A stretch of 9,393 bases of DNA from Nocardioidaceae bacterium (GCA_013696015.1 JACCZI010000230.1:1-9393); one strand, 5' to 3'; numbered from the stretch's first letter, positions 1 through 7,418 are shown. Numbers and translations are program-made. Notes: generated by a model not told the origin, from the sequence alone.

Positions 1-346
1 CCTCGGGTCCGCCCCGCCGGACCACGGCCACCGCCACCACCTCGACCGGGTCAGCACCGAGGTCGCGGACCAGCGCGGCGGCCCGCTGCGCCACGGCGGC
101 GGACCCCGCTTGCAGCTGGTGGTCGACGACAACGGCGCCGCAGCCCCAGCCGGCCCGGTTCCCCTCGAACCTGGCGGCGACCAGCAGTGCGAGGGAGTCG
201 GCTCCTCCGCTGCAGGCCACCAGCGCCAGCGCTCCCGGTGGCACATCTGTGGTCGCCCGGCGCACCATGAGGCGGGCGCGGGCGACCGTGGCGTCGAGGC
301 GTGATCGCAGGGCTGGCGCTCCTAGCCGTGGACGCGAGCCACCCAT
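1..346 (-). CDS. tilS: tRNA(Ile)-lysidine synthase TilS, N-terminal part (runs off left edge)
   Basis: TilS is an ATP-dependent N-type PP-loop ligase. It converts the wobble cytidine (C34) of the CAU-anticodon tRNA-Ile to lysidine, so the tRNA reads AUA and is charged with Ile. The minus-strand frame gives about 115 residues before the window ends. The P-loop signature SGGADS is at residues 46-51, in the context LALVACSGGADSLALL, and a VVVDHQLQ strand follows near residue 73, where the family has the VDHGLR-type motif. I chose the ATG at 346-344 (MGGSRPRLGAP...) because it places about 45 residues before the P-loop, normal for actinobacterial TilS. It has no clear Shine-Dalgarno and overlaps the end of the upstream metalloprotease gene by 25 nt, so it is probably translationally coupled. 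The ATG near residue 27 would leave too short an N-terminus. In related genomes hpt and ftsH follow tilS; that is beyond this window. Confidence 0.9.
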   Translation of the reverse strand, partial: MGGSRPRLGAPALRSRLDATVARARLMVRRATTDVPPGALALVACSGGADSLALLVAARFEGNRAGWGCGAVVVDHQLQAGSAAVAQRAAALVRDLGADPVEVVAVAVVRRGGPE

Positions 347-1404
347 GACCGCGGGTCGGTGATCTCGTCGCGCGTCGGCAGCGCCTCCGGTGAGGCCCAG
401 ACCGCGTTGAATCCGGCCATGCCCACCGCGTCCACGGCGCCGCGTACGAACACCGCCCCCTCGGCGTACTGGCGCATCTTGATGTCGAGCCCGAGCAGGC
501 GGCGCAACAACACGTCGAGGGAGCCGGTGCCCTTGCGCCGCTTGGTAAAGCGCCGGCGGATCGTCGCGCCGGTCGGGATGACCTGCGGCCCGACCCCGTC
601 CATGACCACGTCGGCGTGGCCTTCGAGCAGCGACATCACAGCCGTCACGCGGTCGATGACCTCACGCTGGCTCTCATTGGTGACCAGGTCGACGAGAGTC
701 ACCTCGGAGTCACCGCTCAGGACCCGGCCGATCTGGCCGAGCCCGTCGGTGAGCACGTGGCGCAGGCTGTCGGGGTCGAGGTCGGTGGCCTCGACGAAGG
801 CCGTGATGAGCCCGTGCACGTGGTCGCGCAACCACGGCACGGCGGTGAACTGCACCCGGTGGGTCTCCTCGTGCAGGCACACCCACAACGAGAAGTCCTG
901 GGCGTCGACGTCCAGCTCACGCTGGGCCGCGACGATGTTGGGGGCCACCAACAGCATCCGCCCGGTGGTCTCCGGGCCGCCGTCCCAGAACGGGTCGAAC
1001 TGGCCCAGGACCTTGTGCGCGAGGAACGCCAGCAGCGCTCCGGCCTCCGCGCCGGTCACCCGGGACCCGACCATCGCCGCCAGCGCGCTCGGCGCCGACT
1101 GCTGGGCAACAGCCTTGTCGAGCAGCGGCTTCATGATCGTCGCGAACCCGTCGGCGTTGGCCTGCACCCAGCCGGGCCTGTCTACAACGAGCAGGGGCGC
1201 TGTCGCCGAGCGGGTGTGGAGGTCGGTGAACGCGCGGACGTGCCCCTCGGCCCGGGCAGCATCGCTGCGCAGCCGGGCCACCACTTCCGCCGCCTCGTCA
1301 GGCGGGATCTGGGGCCCGGGTCGCATCAGCTGTCGGGCGGTCTGCACCGCGAAGTCCCAGTCGACCAGTGCCCGGCCGCCAGATCCGTGCCCTGCTGTGC
1401 TCAT
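322..1404 (-). CDS. DUF2342-family zinc-dependent metalloprotease (F420-associated type)
   Basis: This 360-residue protein belongs to the DUF2342 / 'coenzyme F420 biosynthesis-associated' family of Actinobacteria. It is a predicted zincin whose substrate is not known to me. HEETH at residues 178-182 is the HExxH zinc and catalytic motif. The downstream LLEGHADVVMD segment (259-269) supplies E261 as the likely third zinc ligand. The N-terminus DWDFAVQTARQLMRPGPQ is typical of the family, and a C-terminal motif around residues 308-320 (IKMRQYAEGAVFV) is also well preserved. There is no signal peptide or membrane segment, so it is probably cytoplasmic. The ATG at 1404 was preferred over an upstream in-frame start that would extend into dacB, because the extension is Trp/Arg-rich shadow sequence. 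It lies 19 nt after the dacB stop and its 3' end overlaps tilS, consistent with one operon. The F420 link is by family name only; no F420 gene is visible here. Confidence 0.88.
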   Translation of the reverse strand: MSTAGHGSGGRALVDWDFAVQTARQLMRPGPQIPPDEAAEVVARLRSDAARAEGHVRAFTDLHTRSATAPLLVVDRPGWVQANADGFATIMKPLLDKAVAQQSAPSALAAMVGSRVTGAEAGALLAFLAHKVLGQFDPFWDGGPETTGRMLLVAPNIVAAQRELDVDAQDFSLWVCLHEETHRVQFTAVPWLRDHVHGLITAFVEATDLDPDSLRHVLTDGLGQIGRVLSGDSEVTLVDLVTNESQREVIDRVTAVMSLLEGHADVVMDGVGPQVIPTGATIRRRFTKRRKGTGSLDVLLRRLLGLDIKMRQYAEGAVFVRGAVDAVGMAGFNAVWASPEALPTRDEITDPRSWVARVHG

Positions 1405-1423
1405 GGCCCAACCGTACGACCAG

Positions 1424-2872
1424 TCACCTCGCGCAGCCGCAGGCCGCCAGCGCCGCGACGATCCGGTCCAGCGAGTCGCGGGCGTCCAACGTGTCACGCA
1501 GCCGTACCCGATCAGCCACCGCGACGAACGCGAGCTCGCTGCCGTCGCGGTCGAGCGTCACCCCGGCCAGAGCGTGCACGTGCGACAACGTGCCGGTCTT
1601 GGCCCGAGCGACCCCGCGGCCCTCCTGCGCGGCCGGGTCGGTGAAACGGTAGGCCAGGCTGCCGCTGAACCCGGCCACCGGTAGGTGGCTCACCACCGGA
1701 CGCAGCTCGGGGTGCTGGGGGTCGACGGCCAACCGCAAGACCTCGACGAGCGCCACAAGGCTGAGCCGGTCGTCGCGAGACAGGCCGCTTCCGTCGAACA
1801 GCCGGACGCCTTGCCAGGGCACACCGAGCTCGACCAACACCTCACGCATCGCAGCCGCACCACCGGCGAACGAGGCCGGCCGGCCGGTCGCGGCCCCGAG
1901 ATGCCGCAACAACACCTCCGCGCCCTCGTTGTCGCTGCGCTCCAGCACGTACTGCACGACCTGGTCGAGCGGTGGGCTCTCGACCCGGGCGACGACAGCG
2001 GCCGAGTCGGCGGCTCGCTCCGGCGCCGGCGGTCCGACGACCCGTACGCCACGCCCTGCCAGGGCGGTGGCGAACTGCTCGGCGGCGAACACCGCCGGTT
2101 CCGGGGCCCGGGTGGAGACAGCTCCGGGCTCGACGCCCTGGTCCACCCACAGCGCCGAGATCGGGGTGACGATCTCGCTGCGCACATAGTCGCGCTCCCA
2201 GGCAGGGTTGACGGCCGGACCGGTGAACAGGCCGGCGTCGTAGCCGACCCGCACCCGGTCGATATCAGCGGCCCTCAGTGCGCGCACGCTCTGGCGCACC
2301 AAGTCCTCGAGTGTGGCGGGCACGGGGTAGTCGGAGCGGGTCGGCGCCACATCTCGGCTGGCCAGCAGCGGGTCGCCGCCTCCGACCAGGACAAGTCCAG
2401 GGACGCCACCGGTTGGCGCCGACTCCACGACCGTCGTCGCGAAGCGGTGGTCCCCGCCGAGCACCTGCAGCGTGGCCATCGTCGTAAGCAGCTTGACCGT
2501 GGAGGCCGGCAGGTACGTCTCGTCATCCCCGCTGGTCCACACCGGCTGGTCCCGGCCCAGGTCGTACACGGTGAAGCCGACCCGCCGACCCAGGTCGGGG
2601 TCCCGCAGCAGCGGGAGAACAGCCGTCCGCAGCACAGCGGCATCGATGGGCGGTGCCGACGGGGTGGTCAGCACCGGCTGCGGCGTCCGGGCCGCTGGGA
2701 GCTGCAGGCCGGTGGGCGGGGCGATGTCGAGCGGGGTCGTGGCCGCGCTCAGACCGGGTTCGCTCACCCGTTCCATGAGCCCGGTCGACCAGGCCGCGAT
2801 GGCTACCGCGAGCATGAGTACGAGGGCAGCCGCGCCGCTGATGCGCCACCTGCTTCGCTGTGACCTGCCCAC
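1424..2872 (-). CDS. dacB: D-alanyl-D-alanine carboxypeptidase / endopeptidase (PBP4-type, peptidase S13)
   Basis: This is a 482-residue low-molecular-mass penicillin-binding protein of the S13/DacB family. It trims the terminal D-Ala from peptidoglycan stem peptides, or cleaves D-Ala-mDAP cross-links, outside the membrane. All three active-site motifs are present: STVK (nucleophile S124, K127), SDN at 313-315, and KTG at 425-427. A hydrophobic segment at residues 11-29 after a basic N-terminus is a signal peptide or anchor, followed by a Pro/Thr-rich linker to about residue 75. VLVGGGDPLL (161-170) and the FDGSGLSRDDR segment (359-368) are typical of the family. The start is a GTG at 2872 with only a weak purine-rich stretch upstream. 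The gene is divergent from ppa (64 bp apart) and heads the leftward cluster with the metalloprotease and tilS. The same order is known in mycobacteria. Confidence 0.93.
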   Translation of the reverse strand: MGRSQRSRWRISGAAALVLMLAVAIAAWSTGLMERVSEPGLSAATTPLDIAPPTGLQLPAARTPQPVLTTPSAPPIDAAVLRTAVLPLLRDPDLGRRVGFTVYDLGRDQPVWTSGDDETYLPASTVKLLTTMATLQVLGGDHRFATTVVESAPTGGVPGLVLVGGGDPLLASRDVAPTRSDYPVPATLEDLVRQSVRALRAADIDRVRVGYDAGLFTGPAVNPAWERDYVRSEIVTPISALWVDQGVEPGAVSTRAPEPAVFAAEQFATALAGRGVRVVGPPAPERAADSAAVVARVESPPLDQVVQYVLERSDNEGAEVLLRHLGAATGRPASFAGGAAAMREVLVELGVPWQGVRLFDGSGLSRDDRLSLVALVEVLRLAVDPQHPELRPVVSHLPVAGFSGSLAYRFTDPAAQEGRGVARAKTGTLSHVHALAGVTLDRDGSELAFVAVADRVRLRDTLDARDSLDRIVAALAACGCAR

Positions 2873-2889
2873 GGTCCACCCCGTGGCCG

Positions 2890-2895
2890 AGAATA
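2890..2895 (-). promoter_or_regulatory. Candidate -10 box for dacB
   Basis: On the minus strand TATTCT (TAnnnT) lies in the 64-bp gap between dacB and ppa, 17 nt upstream of the dacB GTG. This would give a leader of only about 10 nt. I see no convincing TTGACA-like -35 at 16-18 bp. No equally good -10 for ppa is apparent in the same gap, so ppa may use a weaker or different element. Confidence 0.3.
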
Positions 2896-2921
2896 GTCGC
2901 TGCCCCGTTCACCGACGGACC

Positions 2922-2927
2922 GGAAGG
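2922..2927 (+). promoter_or_regulatory. Shine-Dalgarno of ppa
   Basis: GGAAGG sits 9 nt before the ATG at 2937. It fixes the ppa start and argues against the much longer in-frame ORF that begins inside dacB. Confidence 0.7.
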
Positions 2928-2936
2928 CTCAGCACC

Positions 2937-3452
2937 ATGGAATTCGACGTCACCGTGGAGATCCCCAAGGGCCACCGCAACAAGTACGAGGTCGATCACG
3001 AGAGCGGGCGGATCCGGCTCGACCGCACGCTGTTCACCGCCACGCAGTACCCCGCCGACTACGGCTTCGTCGAGCAGACCCTCGGCCTCGACGGCGACCC
3101 GCTGGACGCGCTGGTGCTGCTACCCGAGCCGACGTTCCCTGGCTGCCTGATCACCTGCCGGGCGATCGGGATGTACCGGATGACCGACGAGGCCGGCGGC
3201 GACGACAAGGTCCTGTGCGTCCCGGCGACCGACCCACGGCAGGAGCACCTGCGCGACATCCATCACCTGCCGGAGTTCCAGCGCCTCGAGATCCAGCACT
3301 TCTTCACGATCTACAAGGACCTCGAGCCGGGGAAGTCCGTCGAAGGCGCCACCTGGGTTGGCCGGACCGAGGCCGAGGCGGAGATCCGCGAGAGCCGTCA
3401 ACGTCACTACGGCGCAGCCGACACAACCGGCGCTCCCGAGGGGCAGCCCTAG
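2937..3452 (+). CDS. ppa: Family I inorganic pyrophosphatase
   Basis: This 171-residue soluble enzyme hydrolyses pyrophosphate to two phosphates with Mg2+, pulling DNA, RNA and aminoacyl-tRNA synthesis forward. The N-terminus MEFDVTVEIPKGHRNKYEVD is the classic family I start. The signature DGDPLDALV at residues 52-60 carries the metal-binding Asp residues (D52, D54, D57). YPADYGFVEQT precedes it, and the C-terminal FFTIYKDLEPGKSVEGATW segment is also typical. The length is normal for a bacterial hexameric enzyme. The ATG at 2937 has a good Shine-Dalgarno, whereas the same frame stays open upstream into dacB only because of GC bias. Its TAG stop shares the tetranucleotide CTAG with the stop of the convergent nlpC gene, so the two genes overlap by 4 bp. 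Confidence 0.96.
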   Translation: MEFDVTVEIPKGHRNKYEVDHESGRIRLDRTLFTATQYPADYGFVEQTLGLDGDPLDALVLLPEPTFPGCLITCRAIGMYRMTDEAGGDDKVLCVPATDPRQEHLRDIHHLPEFQRLEIQHFFTIYKDLEPGKSVEGATWVGRTEAEAEIRESRQRHYGAADTTGAPEGQP

Positions 3453-4828
3453 ACGCGGGTGAACAGGTCCGGCGGGGTCCAGTAGTACATGGACACGATC
3501 TCGACGCCTCGCCCCGGCCGCGGCGCCTGGATCATCTGGCCACCGCCGAGGTAGAGCGCAACGTGGTAGATCGAGCCGGGACTTCCGTTCTCGCTCCAGA
3601 ACAGCAGGTCCCCCCGCTGCAGCTGTGCGGCGGAGATCGGCGTGGTCGCGTAGTACTGCGCCACGCTCCAGTGCGGCAGCGACACCCCGGCCGCCCCCCA
3701 CGCCCTCATGGTGAGCCCTGAGCAGTCCCAGGCATCCGGCCCGGCTGCACCCCACACGTACGGCTCTCCCAGCTGCTCCTCGGCGAAGGCGATCACGGCC
3801 GCCCTGCCGTGCTGCTGCGCTGGGGGGCTCGGCGCCGGTGGCGGTGGTGGCACAGGCTCCGGCTCCGACGGTGGGACGGGCTGCGGGTCGGGCTGGGGGT
3901 CGGGCCGTTGCTGGGGGTCGGGCTGCGGCTGGAGCTGCGGCTGCCGCCTCGTCGGTGGTTGGCTGTCCGCATCCCGCCGTGCCGCCTCTCGGGCCGCCTC
4001 TCGGGCCGCCTCTCGGGCTGCCTCTCGGGCCGCCTCTCGGGCCGCCTGCTGCTCGAGCGCGTCCTGCCGCTGGGTCGCCAGCTGGACCGAGATGTCCTGC
4101 AGGGCGGCCAGCCGGCGGATCAGCGCATCGCGTTGCGCATTGATCGAGGTCACAGCGGACTCTGCGGCTGCTACCGCCTGCTCCGCCGCCGCTCTGGCCG
4201 CAACCGCTTCATCCGCCGCGGCCCGCTGTTCGTCCAGGGCGCTGTCGGACTGGTCCTGCAGCACGGCCGCAACCGCTTCGGCCGACTCGTACCCGCCGAG
4301 GTCGGACTGCAGGGCCCCGGTCACGCTGTAGTAGGCGTTCATCTGGTCCAGCAGTGCTGTGGTGCTGCGTCCTTGGAGCAGCACCCCGAGACTGCTCAGC
4401 GACCCCCCACTCTCATAGCTGCGCACCGTCGTCGTTGCGACCGTCTCGCGCAACCGGGCGACATCCGCGGACGCACCATCTGCGGTCCGCTGCGCGCTGG
4501 TCGCCGCGCGGCGGGCCTCCGCCACCCGATACCGCGCACCGTTCCACGCCTCAACCGCCTTGGCGGCGGCCAGCGACGTCTCCTCCAGGCGAGCGCCGGC
4601 CATCACGAGCTGCGCCTTGACCATGCCGACCTGGCTGGCTGCGTCGCGCGCCGAGTCCTGCGCGCGCTGCACCTGCGAGCGGGTCGGGGACGTCTCGTCG
4701 TCAGCGGCGGCGGGCCAGGGTTGCCCGACTGCCAGCGCTGCCGTGAACGCGGCGGCGCCGAGCACTGGCCATAGCCGACGAGGAGCGGACTGCACGCGAA
4801 CGGACACGAAGAGCGACCGTAGCCTCAC
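3449..4828 (-). CDS. Secreted coiled-coil NlpC/P60 peptidoglycan endopeptidase (RipA/PcsB-like layout)
   Basis: This is a 459-residue exported cell-wall hydrolase of the RipA/NlpC type, expected to cut D-Glu-mDAP bonds in stem peptides during division or growth. Order from the chosen start: basic N-terminus and hydrophobic signal segment (about 18-38) with a likely cleavage after WPAAA near residue 42; long Ala/Arg/Glu-rich coiled coil (about 47-264); a run of EAAR repeats (about 263-284); a Pro/Gln/Asp-rich linker (about 289-337); and the C-terminal NlpC/P60 domain (339-459). The domain carries the catalytic Cys in DCSGL (C369) and His in YHVALYLGG (H422). The third polar position, 12 residues after the His, is Gln434 (QMIQAP), where RipA has Glu and Spr has His. 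I chose the GTG at 4828, preceded by TGGGA; a TTG at 4891 would add 21 residues in front of the signal peptide. In the PcsB/RipA class the coiled coil gates the hydrolase, often via FtsEX; that partner is not seen here. Confidence 0.9.
   Translation of the reverse strand: MRLRSLFVSVRVQSAPRRLWPVLGAAAFTAALAVGQPWPAAADDETSPTRSQVQRAQDSARDAASQVGMVKAQLVMAGARLEETSLAAAKAVEAWNGARYRVAEARRAATSAQRTADGASADVARLRETVATTTVRSYESGGSLSSLGVLLQGRSTTALLDQMNAYYSVTGALQSDLGGYESAEAVAAVLQDQSDSALDEQRAAADEAVAARAAAEQAVAAAESAVTSINAQRDALIRRLAALQDISVQLATQRQDALEQQAAREAAREAAREAAREAAREAARRDADSQPPTRRQPQLQPQPDPQQRPDPQPDPQPVPPSEPEPVPPPPPAPSPPAQQHGRAAVIAFAEEQLGEPYVWGAAGPDAWDCSGLTMRAWGAAGVSLPHWSVAQYYATTPISAAQLQRGDLLFWSENGSPGSIYHVALYLGGGQMIQAPRPGRGVEIVSMYYWTPPDLFTRV
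3981..4047 (-). repeat. 12-bp tandem repeat encoding (EAAR)n in the NlpC/P60 protein
   Basis: Five consecutive 12-bp units, GCCGCCTCTCGG on the plus strand, run from 3981 to 4040, with one C-to-T change in the fourth. A truncated sixth copy extends to 4047. The unit is a multiple of three, so copy-number change keeps the frame and lengthens or shortens a charged Ala-rich helix between the coiled coil and the Pro-rich linker. It lies inside a coding region. Confidence 0.9.
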
Positions 4829-4844
4829 TTGGGTCCCATTGGAA

Positions 4845-4906
4845 ACACCTGTAACAGAAAACTTGGACCGGCTCGGCGTGGTGGCTTGCAAACTACACCG
4901 TTGTAA
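4845..4906 (-). promoter_or_regulatory. Upstream region of nlpC with a duplicated TTACA..GGTGT element
   Basis: The 92-nt gap between pgm and nlpC contains two copies of a related word on the minus strand. TTACA-AC-GGTGT lies at 4906-4895 and TTACA-GGTGT at 4854-4845. The first is followed by TAGTTT, a possible TAnnnT -10, about 65 nt before the GTG start. Duplicated GTTAC-type words precede many actinobacterial cell-wall hydrolase genes controlled by the MtrA response regulator, so an operator is plausible. This is inference from partial similarity; no binding site can be proved here. Confidence 0.3.
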
Positions 4907-4920
4907 TACTCATCGGCTGG

Positions 4921-6552
4921 CTAGCCATCGAGCGCCGCCGTCACCACCTGCTGCGCCTCCTCCTGCACCTGGGACAGGTGGTCAGCGCCTAGGAACGACT
5001 CCGCGTAGATCTTGTAGACGTCCTCCGTACCAGACGGCCGGGCAGCGAACCAGGCGTGCTCGGTGATCACCTTGAGACCACCGATGGGGGCACCGTTGCC
5101 GGGCGCGCGCGTCAACGTGGCGATGATCGGCTCGCCGGCCAGCTGACTGGCGCTGATCGCCCCGGCCGACAGCCGAGACAGCCGGAGCTTCTGCTCCCGG
5201 TCGGCGGGTGCGTCGATGCGCGCGTACGCCGGGTCGCCGTACCGCTCGGTGAGCGACCGATAGAGCTCGCTCGGGCTGCGACCTGTGACCGATCTGATCT
5301 CGGCCGCCAGCAGCGCGAGCGCGATGCCGTCCTTGTCCGTGGTCCACACCGACCCGTCGCGTCGGAGCAGCGATGCGCCTGCGCTCTCCTCCCCGGCCAG
5401 GCCGATGCTGCCGTCCAGCAGTCCCGGGACGAACCACTTGAACCCGACCGGCATCTCGAGCAGCCGGCGGTTCAGCCCTACGGAGACCCGATCGATCATC
5501 GCCGAGGACACCAGCGTCTTGCCGATCGCGACCTCGAGATCCCAGTCTCGGTGCCCGGACAGGTAGTCGACCGCGACCGCAAGGACGTGGTTGGGGTTCA
5601 TCAGCCCGCCGTCGGGCGTCACTATGCCGTGCCGGTCGGCGTCGGGATCGTTGCCGGTCGCCAGGTCGTACGCATCGCGCTGCCCGATCAGTGACGCCAT
5701 CGCGTACGGCGACGAGCAGTCCATGCGGATCCGGCCGTCGGAGTCCAGGGTCATGAACGCCCAGCGCGGGTCGACGTCGGGGTTGACGACCGTCAGGTCG
5801 AGATCCCACCGCTCCGCGATCGCCGCCCAGTAGGCCACGCTCGCACCGCCCATGGGGTCGGCGCCGATCCGCACCCGTGCATCGCGGACCGCCGCCATGT
5901 CGATCACGGAGTCGAGGTCGTCGACGTAGTGGGAGAGGAAGTCGTACTCGCCACAGGCGGCACGCGCCCTGGGGCTGGCGACCCGGGCCACACCGGAAAG
6001 TCCGTCGCGCAGCAAGGCGTTGGCGCGGTTGGCGATCCATGCCGTGGCATCGCTGTCCGCCGGTCCGCCGTGCGGCGGGTTGTACTTGAACCCGCCGTCG
6101 CGGGGCGGGTTGTGCGACGGGGTCACCACGATGCCGTCGACCCTGCCGTGCGGGCCCTCACGGTTGAGGCGCAGGATCGCGTGCGACAAGGCCGGCGTAG
6201 GGGTGAACCCGTCGCGGGCGTCGACCAGGACGGTGACGTCGTTGCCGATCAGCACCTGCAGGGCGGTGTGCCAGGCCGGCAGCGAGAGCGCGTGAGTGTC
6301 GCGACCGAGCAGCAACGGGCCATCGCTGCCCTGATGCTTGCGGTACTCGCAGATCGCCTGGGTGATGGCGAGGATGTGCGCCTCGTTGAACGACCCGTCC
6401 AGACTCGATCCGCGGTGGCCGGATGTGCCAAAGACGACCTGCTGTGCGGGGTCCTCCGGATCTGGCGTCCGGCTCTCGTAGGCGGCAACCACGGCGGAGA
6501 CGTCTACGAGGTCGTCGAGCCCAGCCGGCTGACCGGCACGTTCGTGCGGCAC
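4921..6552 (-). CDS. pgm: Phosphoglucomutase (alpha-D-glucose phosphate-specific)
   Basis: This 543-residue alpha-D-phosphohexomutase interconverts glucose 1-phosphate and glucose 6-phosphate. It links central carbon flow to glycogen, trehalose and UDP-glucose/cell-wall polysaccharide synthesis. All four active-site loops are visible: TPSHNPP with the phosphoserine S146; the metal loop DPDADRHG (D302, D304, D306); the sugar loop GEESAG (387-392); and the phosphate-binding loop RPSGTEDVYK (505-514). The N-terminal VVFGTSGHRGSS (39-50) is diagnostic of the PgmA-type enzyme rather than a phosphomannomutase. The length is normal and the frame is intact. The start is a GTG with a near-perfect Shine-Dalgarno, 9 nt downstream of the sirtuin gene, so the two are very likely cotranscribed and coupled. 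The nlpC gene follows after 92 nt with its own probable promoter. Confidence 0.95.
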   Translation of the reverse strand: MPHERAGQPAGLDDLVDVSAVVAAYESRTPDPEDPAQQVVFGTSGHRGSSLDGSFNEAHILAITQAICEYRKHQGSDGPLLLGRDTHALSLPAWHTALQVLIGNDVTVLVDARDGFTPTPALSHAILRLNREGPHGRVDGIVVTPSHNPPRDGGFKYNPPHGGPADSDATAWIANRANALLRDGLSGVARVASPRARAACGEYDFLSHYVDDLDSVIDMAAVRDARVRIGADPMGGASVAYWAAIAERWDLDLTVVNPDVDPRWAFMTLDSDGRIRMDCSSPYAMASLIGQRDAYDLATGNDPDADRHGIVTPDGGLMNPNHVLAVAVDYLSGHRDWDLEVAIGKTLVSSAMIDRVSVGLNRRLLEMPVGFKWFVPGLLDGSIGLAGEESAGASLLRRDGSVWTTDKDGIALALLAAEIRSVTGRSPSELYRSLTERYGDPAYARIDAPADREQKLRLSRLSAGAISASQLAGEPIIATLTRAPGNGAPIGGLKVITEHAWFAARPSGTEDVYKIYAESFLGADHLSQVQEEAQQVVTAALDG

Positions 6553-6556
6553 GAGT

Positions 6557-6563
6557 CCCTCCT
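6557..6563 (-). promoter_or_regulatory. Shine-Dalgarno of pgm overlapping the sirtuin stop codon
   Basis: AGGAGGG lies 4 nt before the pgm GTG. Its first two bases are the last two bases of the sirtuin TAG stop (TAGGAGGG), so a ribosome terminating on the sirtuin gene covers the pgm initiation site. This fixes the GTG start and suggests translational coupling. Confidence 0.8.
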
Positions 6564-7410
6564 ACGCTGGCTGATGGTGGACGGCCGAGTCTGGCGCACG
6601 CACCGCATAGGCAAGGTCCGTCAGCGCCTGCGCGCAGCCCATCTCCAGCTTGCGGGTGGCCAGGGCGTCGCCGCGGGTCGGACCCCGGTTGATGATGATG
6701 ACCGGGATACCTGCCTCGGCAGCCCGCCTGACGAAGCGGAAGCCGCTCATCACGTGCAACGACGAGCCGGCGACGAGCAGCACCTCGGCCTGGTCCAGCC
6801 AACCCATCGCGTGGGCCACCCGATCCCGCGGCACGTTCTCGCCGAAAAAGACGACGTCAGGCTTGAGCGCCCCACCGCAGGCGCACCTGACCAGCTGGAA
6901 ACCGTCGACGTCGTCGAGGACCGCGTCTCCGTCGGGCGCAATCGTGCCGGTGCGATCGGCGACGTGCGGGTTGAGGTCCGACAGCCGGCGATGCACCTCG
7001 CGGCGGCTGCTGCTGTGCCGGCAGGTCAGACAGACGACGTTTGCGACGCGGCCGTGGAGGTCGATCAGCTGGTGCTGGCCGGCTCGGCTGTGCAGCCCGT
7101 CGACGTTCTGCGTGATCAAGCCGGTGACGACTCCACCGCGCTCGAGCGCCGCGAGTGCGTGATGGCCAGGGTTCGGGTCGGCGTACGACAGCTGCCGCCA
7201 CCCGACAAGTGCGCGAGCCCAGTAGCGGCGTTGGGCGGCCTCACCGGACACGAACTCGGCGTATGTCATGGGCGTGCGCGGCGGAGAGCCGGGGCCGCGA
7301 TAGTCGGGAATGCCGGAGTCGGTGCTCAGTCCGGCCCCGGTCAGCGCCAGCACGCGGCGCCCCGCGATCAGGTCGACGGCGTGGTCGATGCCTCGGGGAC
7401 CGGCGTTCAC
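6562..7410 (-). CDS. NAD-dependent protein deacylase, Sir2 family (SIRT4-like, class II)
   Basis: This 282-residue sirtuin removes acyl groups from lysine side chains using NAD+, releasing nicotinamide and O-acyl-ADP-ribose. The NAD-binding motif GAGLSTDSGIPDYRG is at residues 25-39 and TQNVDGLHSRAG at 100-111. The catalytic His is in DLHG (H119). Four zinc-binding cysteines are in two pairs (C127/C130 and C176/C178), and GSS is at 215-217. STDSGIPDYRG is the class II pattern rather than the CobB/SIRT5 type (which has an Ala-Tyr-Arg substrate motif that I do not see), so the acyl preference is open. The GTG at 7410 was chosen because upstream sequence in this frame is antisense to an HNH-gene remnant. 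A TTG three codons earlier is an alternative. It is followed at once by pgm in the same transcript. Confidence 0.92.
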   Translation of the reverse strand: MNAGPRGIDHAVDLIAGRRVLALTGAGLSTDSGIPDYRGPGSPPRTPMTYAEFVSGEAAQRRYWARALVGWRQLSYADPNPGHHALAALERGGVVTGLITQNVDGLHSRAGQHQLIDLHGRVANVVCLTCRHSSSRREVHRRLSDLNPHVADRTGTIAPDGDAVLDDVDGFQLVRCACGGALKPDVVFFGENVPRDRVAHAMGWLDQAEVLLVAGSSLHVMSGFRFVRRAAEAGIPVIIINRGPTRGDALATRKLEMGCAQALTDLAYAVRAPDSAVHHQPA

Positions 7411-7418
7411 GCGACCCA

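Noticed and set aside
359..2863. Long plus-strand frames (441 and 392 codons) across the metalloprotease and dacB
   Set aside because: They are shadows of clearly identified minus-strand genes, with no start signal or domain.
2472..2936. Long N-terminal extension of Ppa into dacB
   Set aside because: Family I pyrophosphatases start at the MEFDVTVEIPKG segment, and a Shine-Dalgarno precedes the ATG at 2937.
3981..4047. CRISPR-like array
   Set aside because: The repeats are 12 bp, contiguous without spacers, and in frame inside a coiled-coil gene.
4829..4891. TTG start extending the NlpC/P60 protein by 21 residues
   Set aside because: The extension precedes the signal peptide. The GTG at 4828 has a better ribosome-binding context.
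4829..4920. c-di-AMP (ydaO-type) riboswitch, often found before actinobacterial NlpC or Rpf genes
   Set aside because: The gap is only 92 nt and I cannot find the paired helices and conserved loops of that riboswitch.
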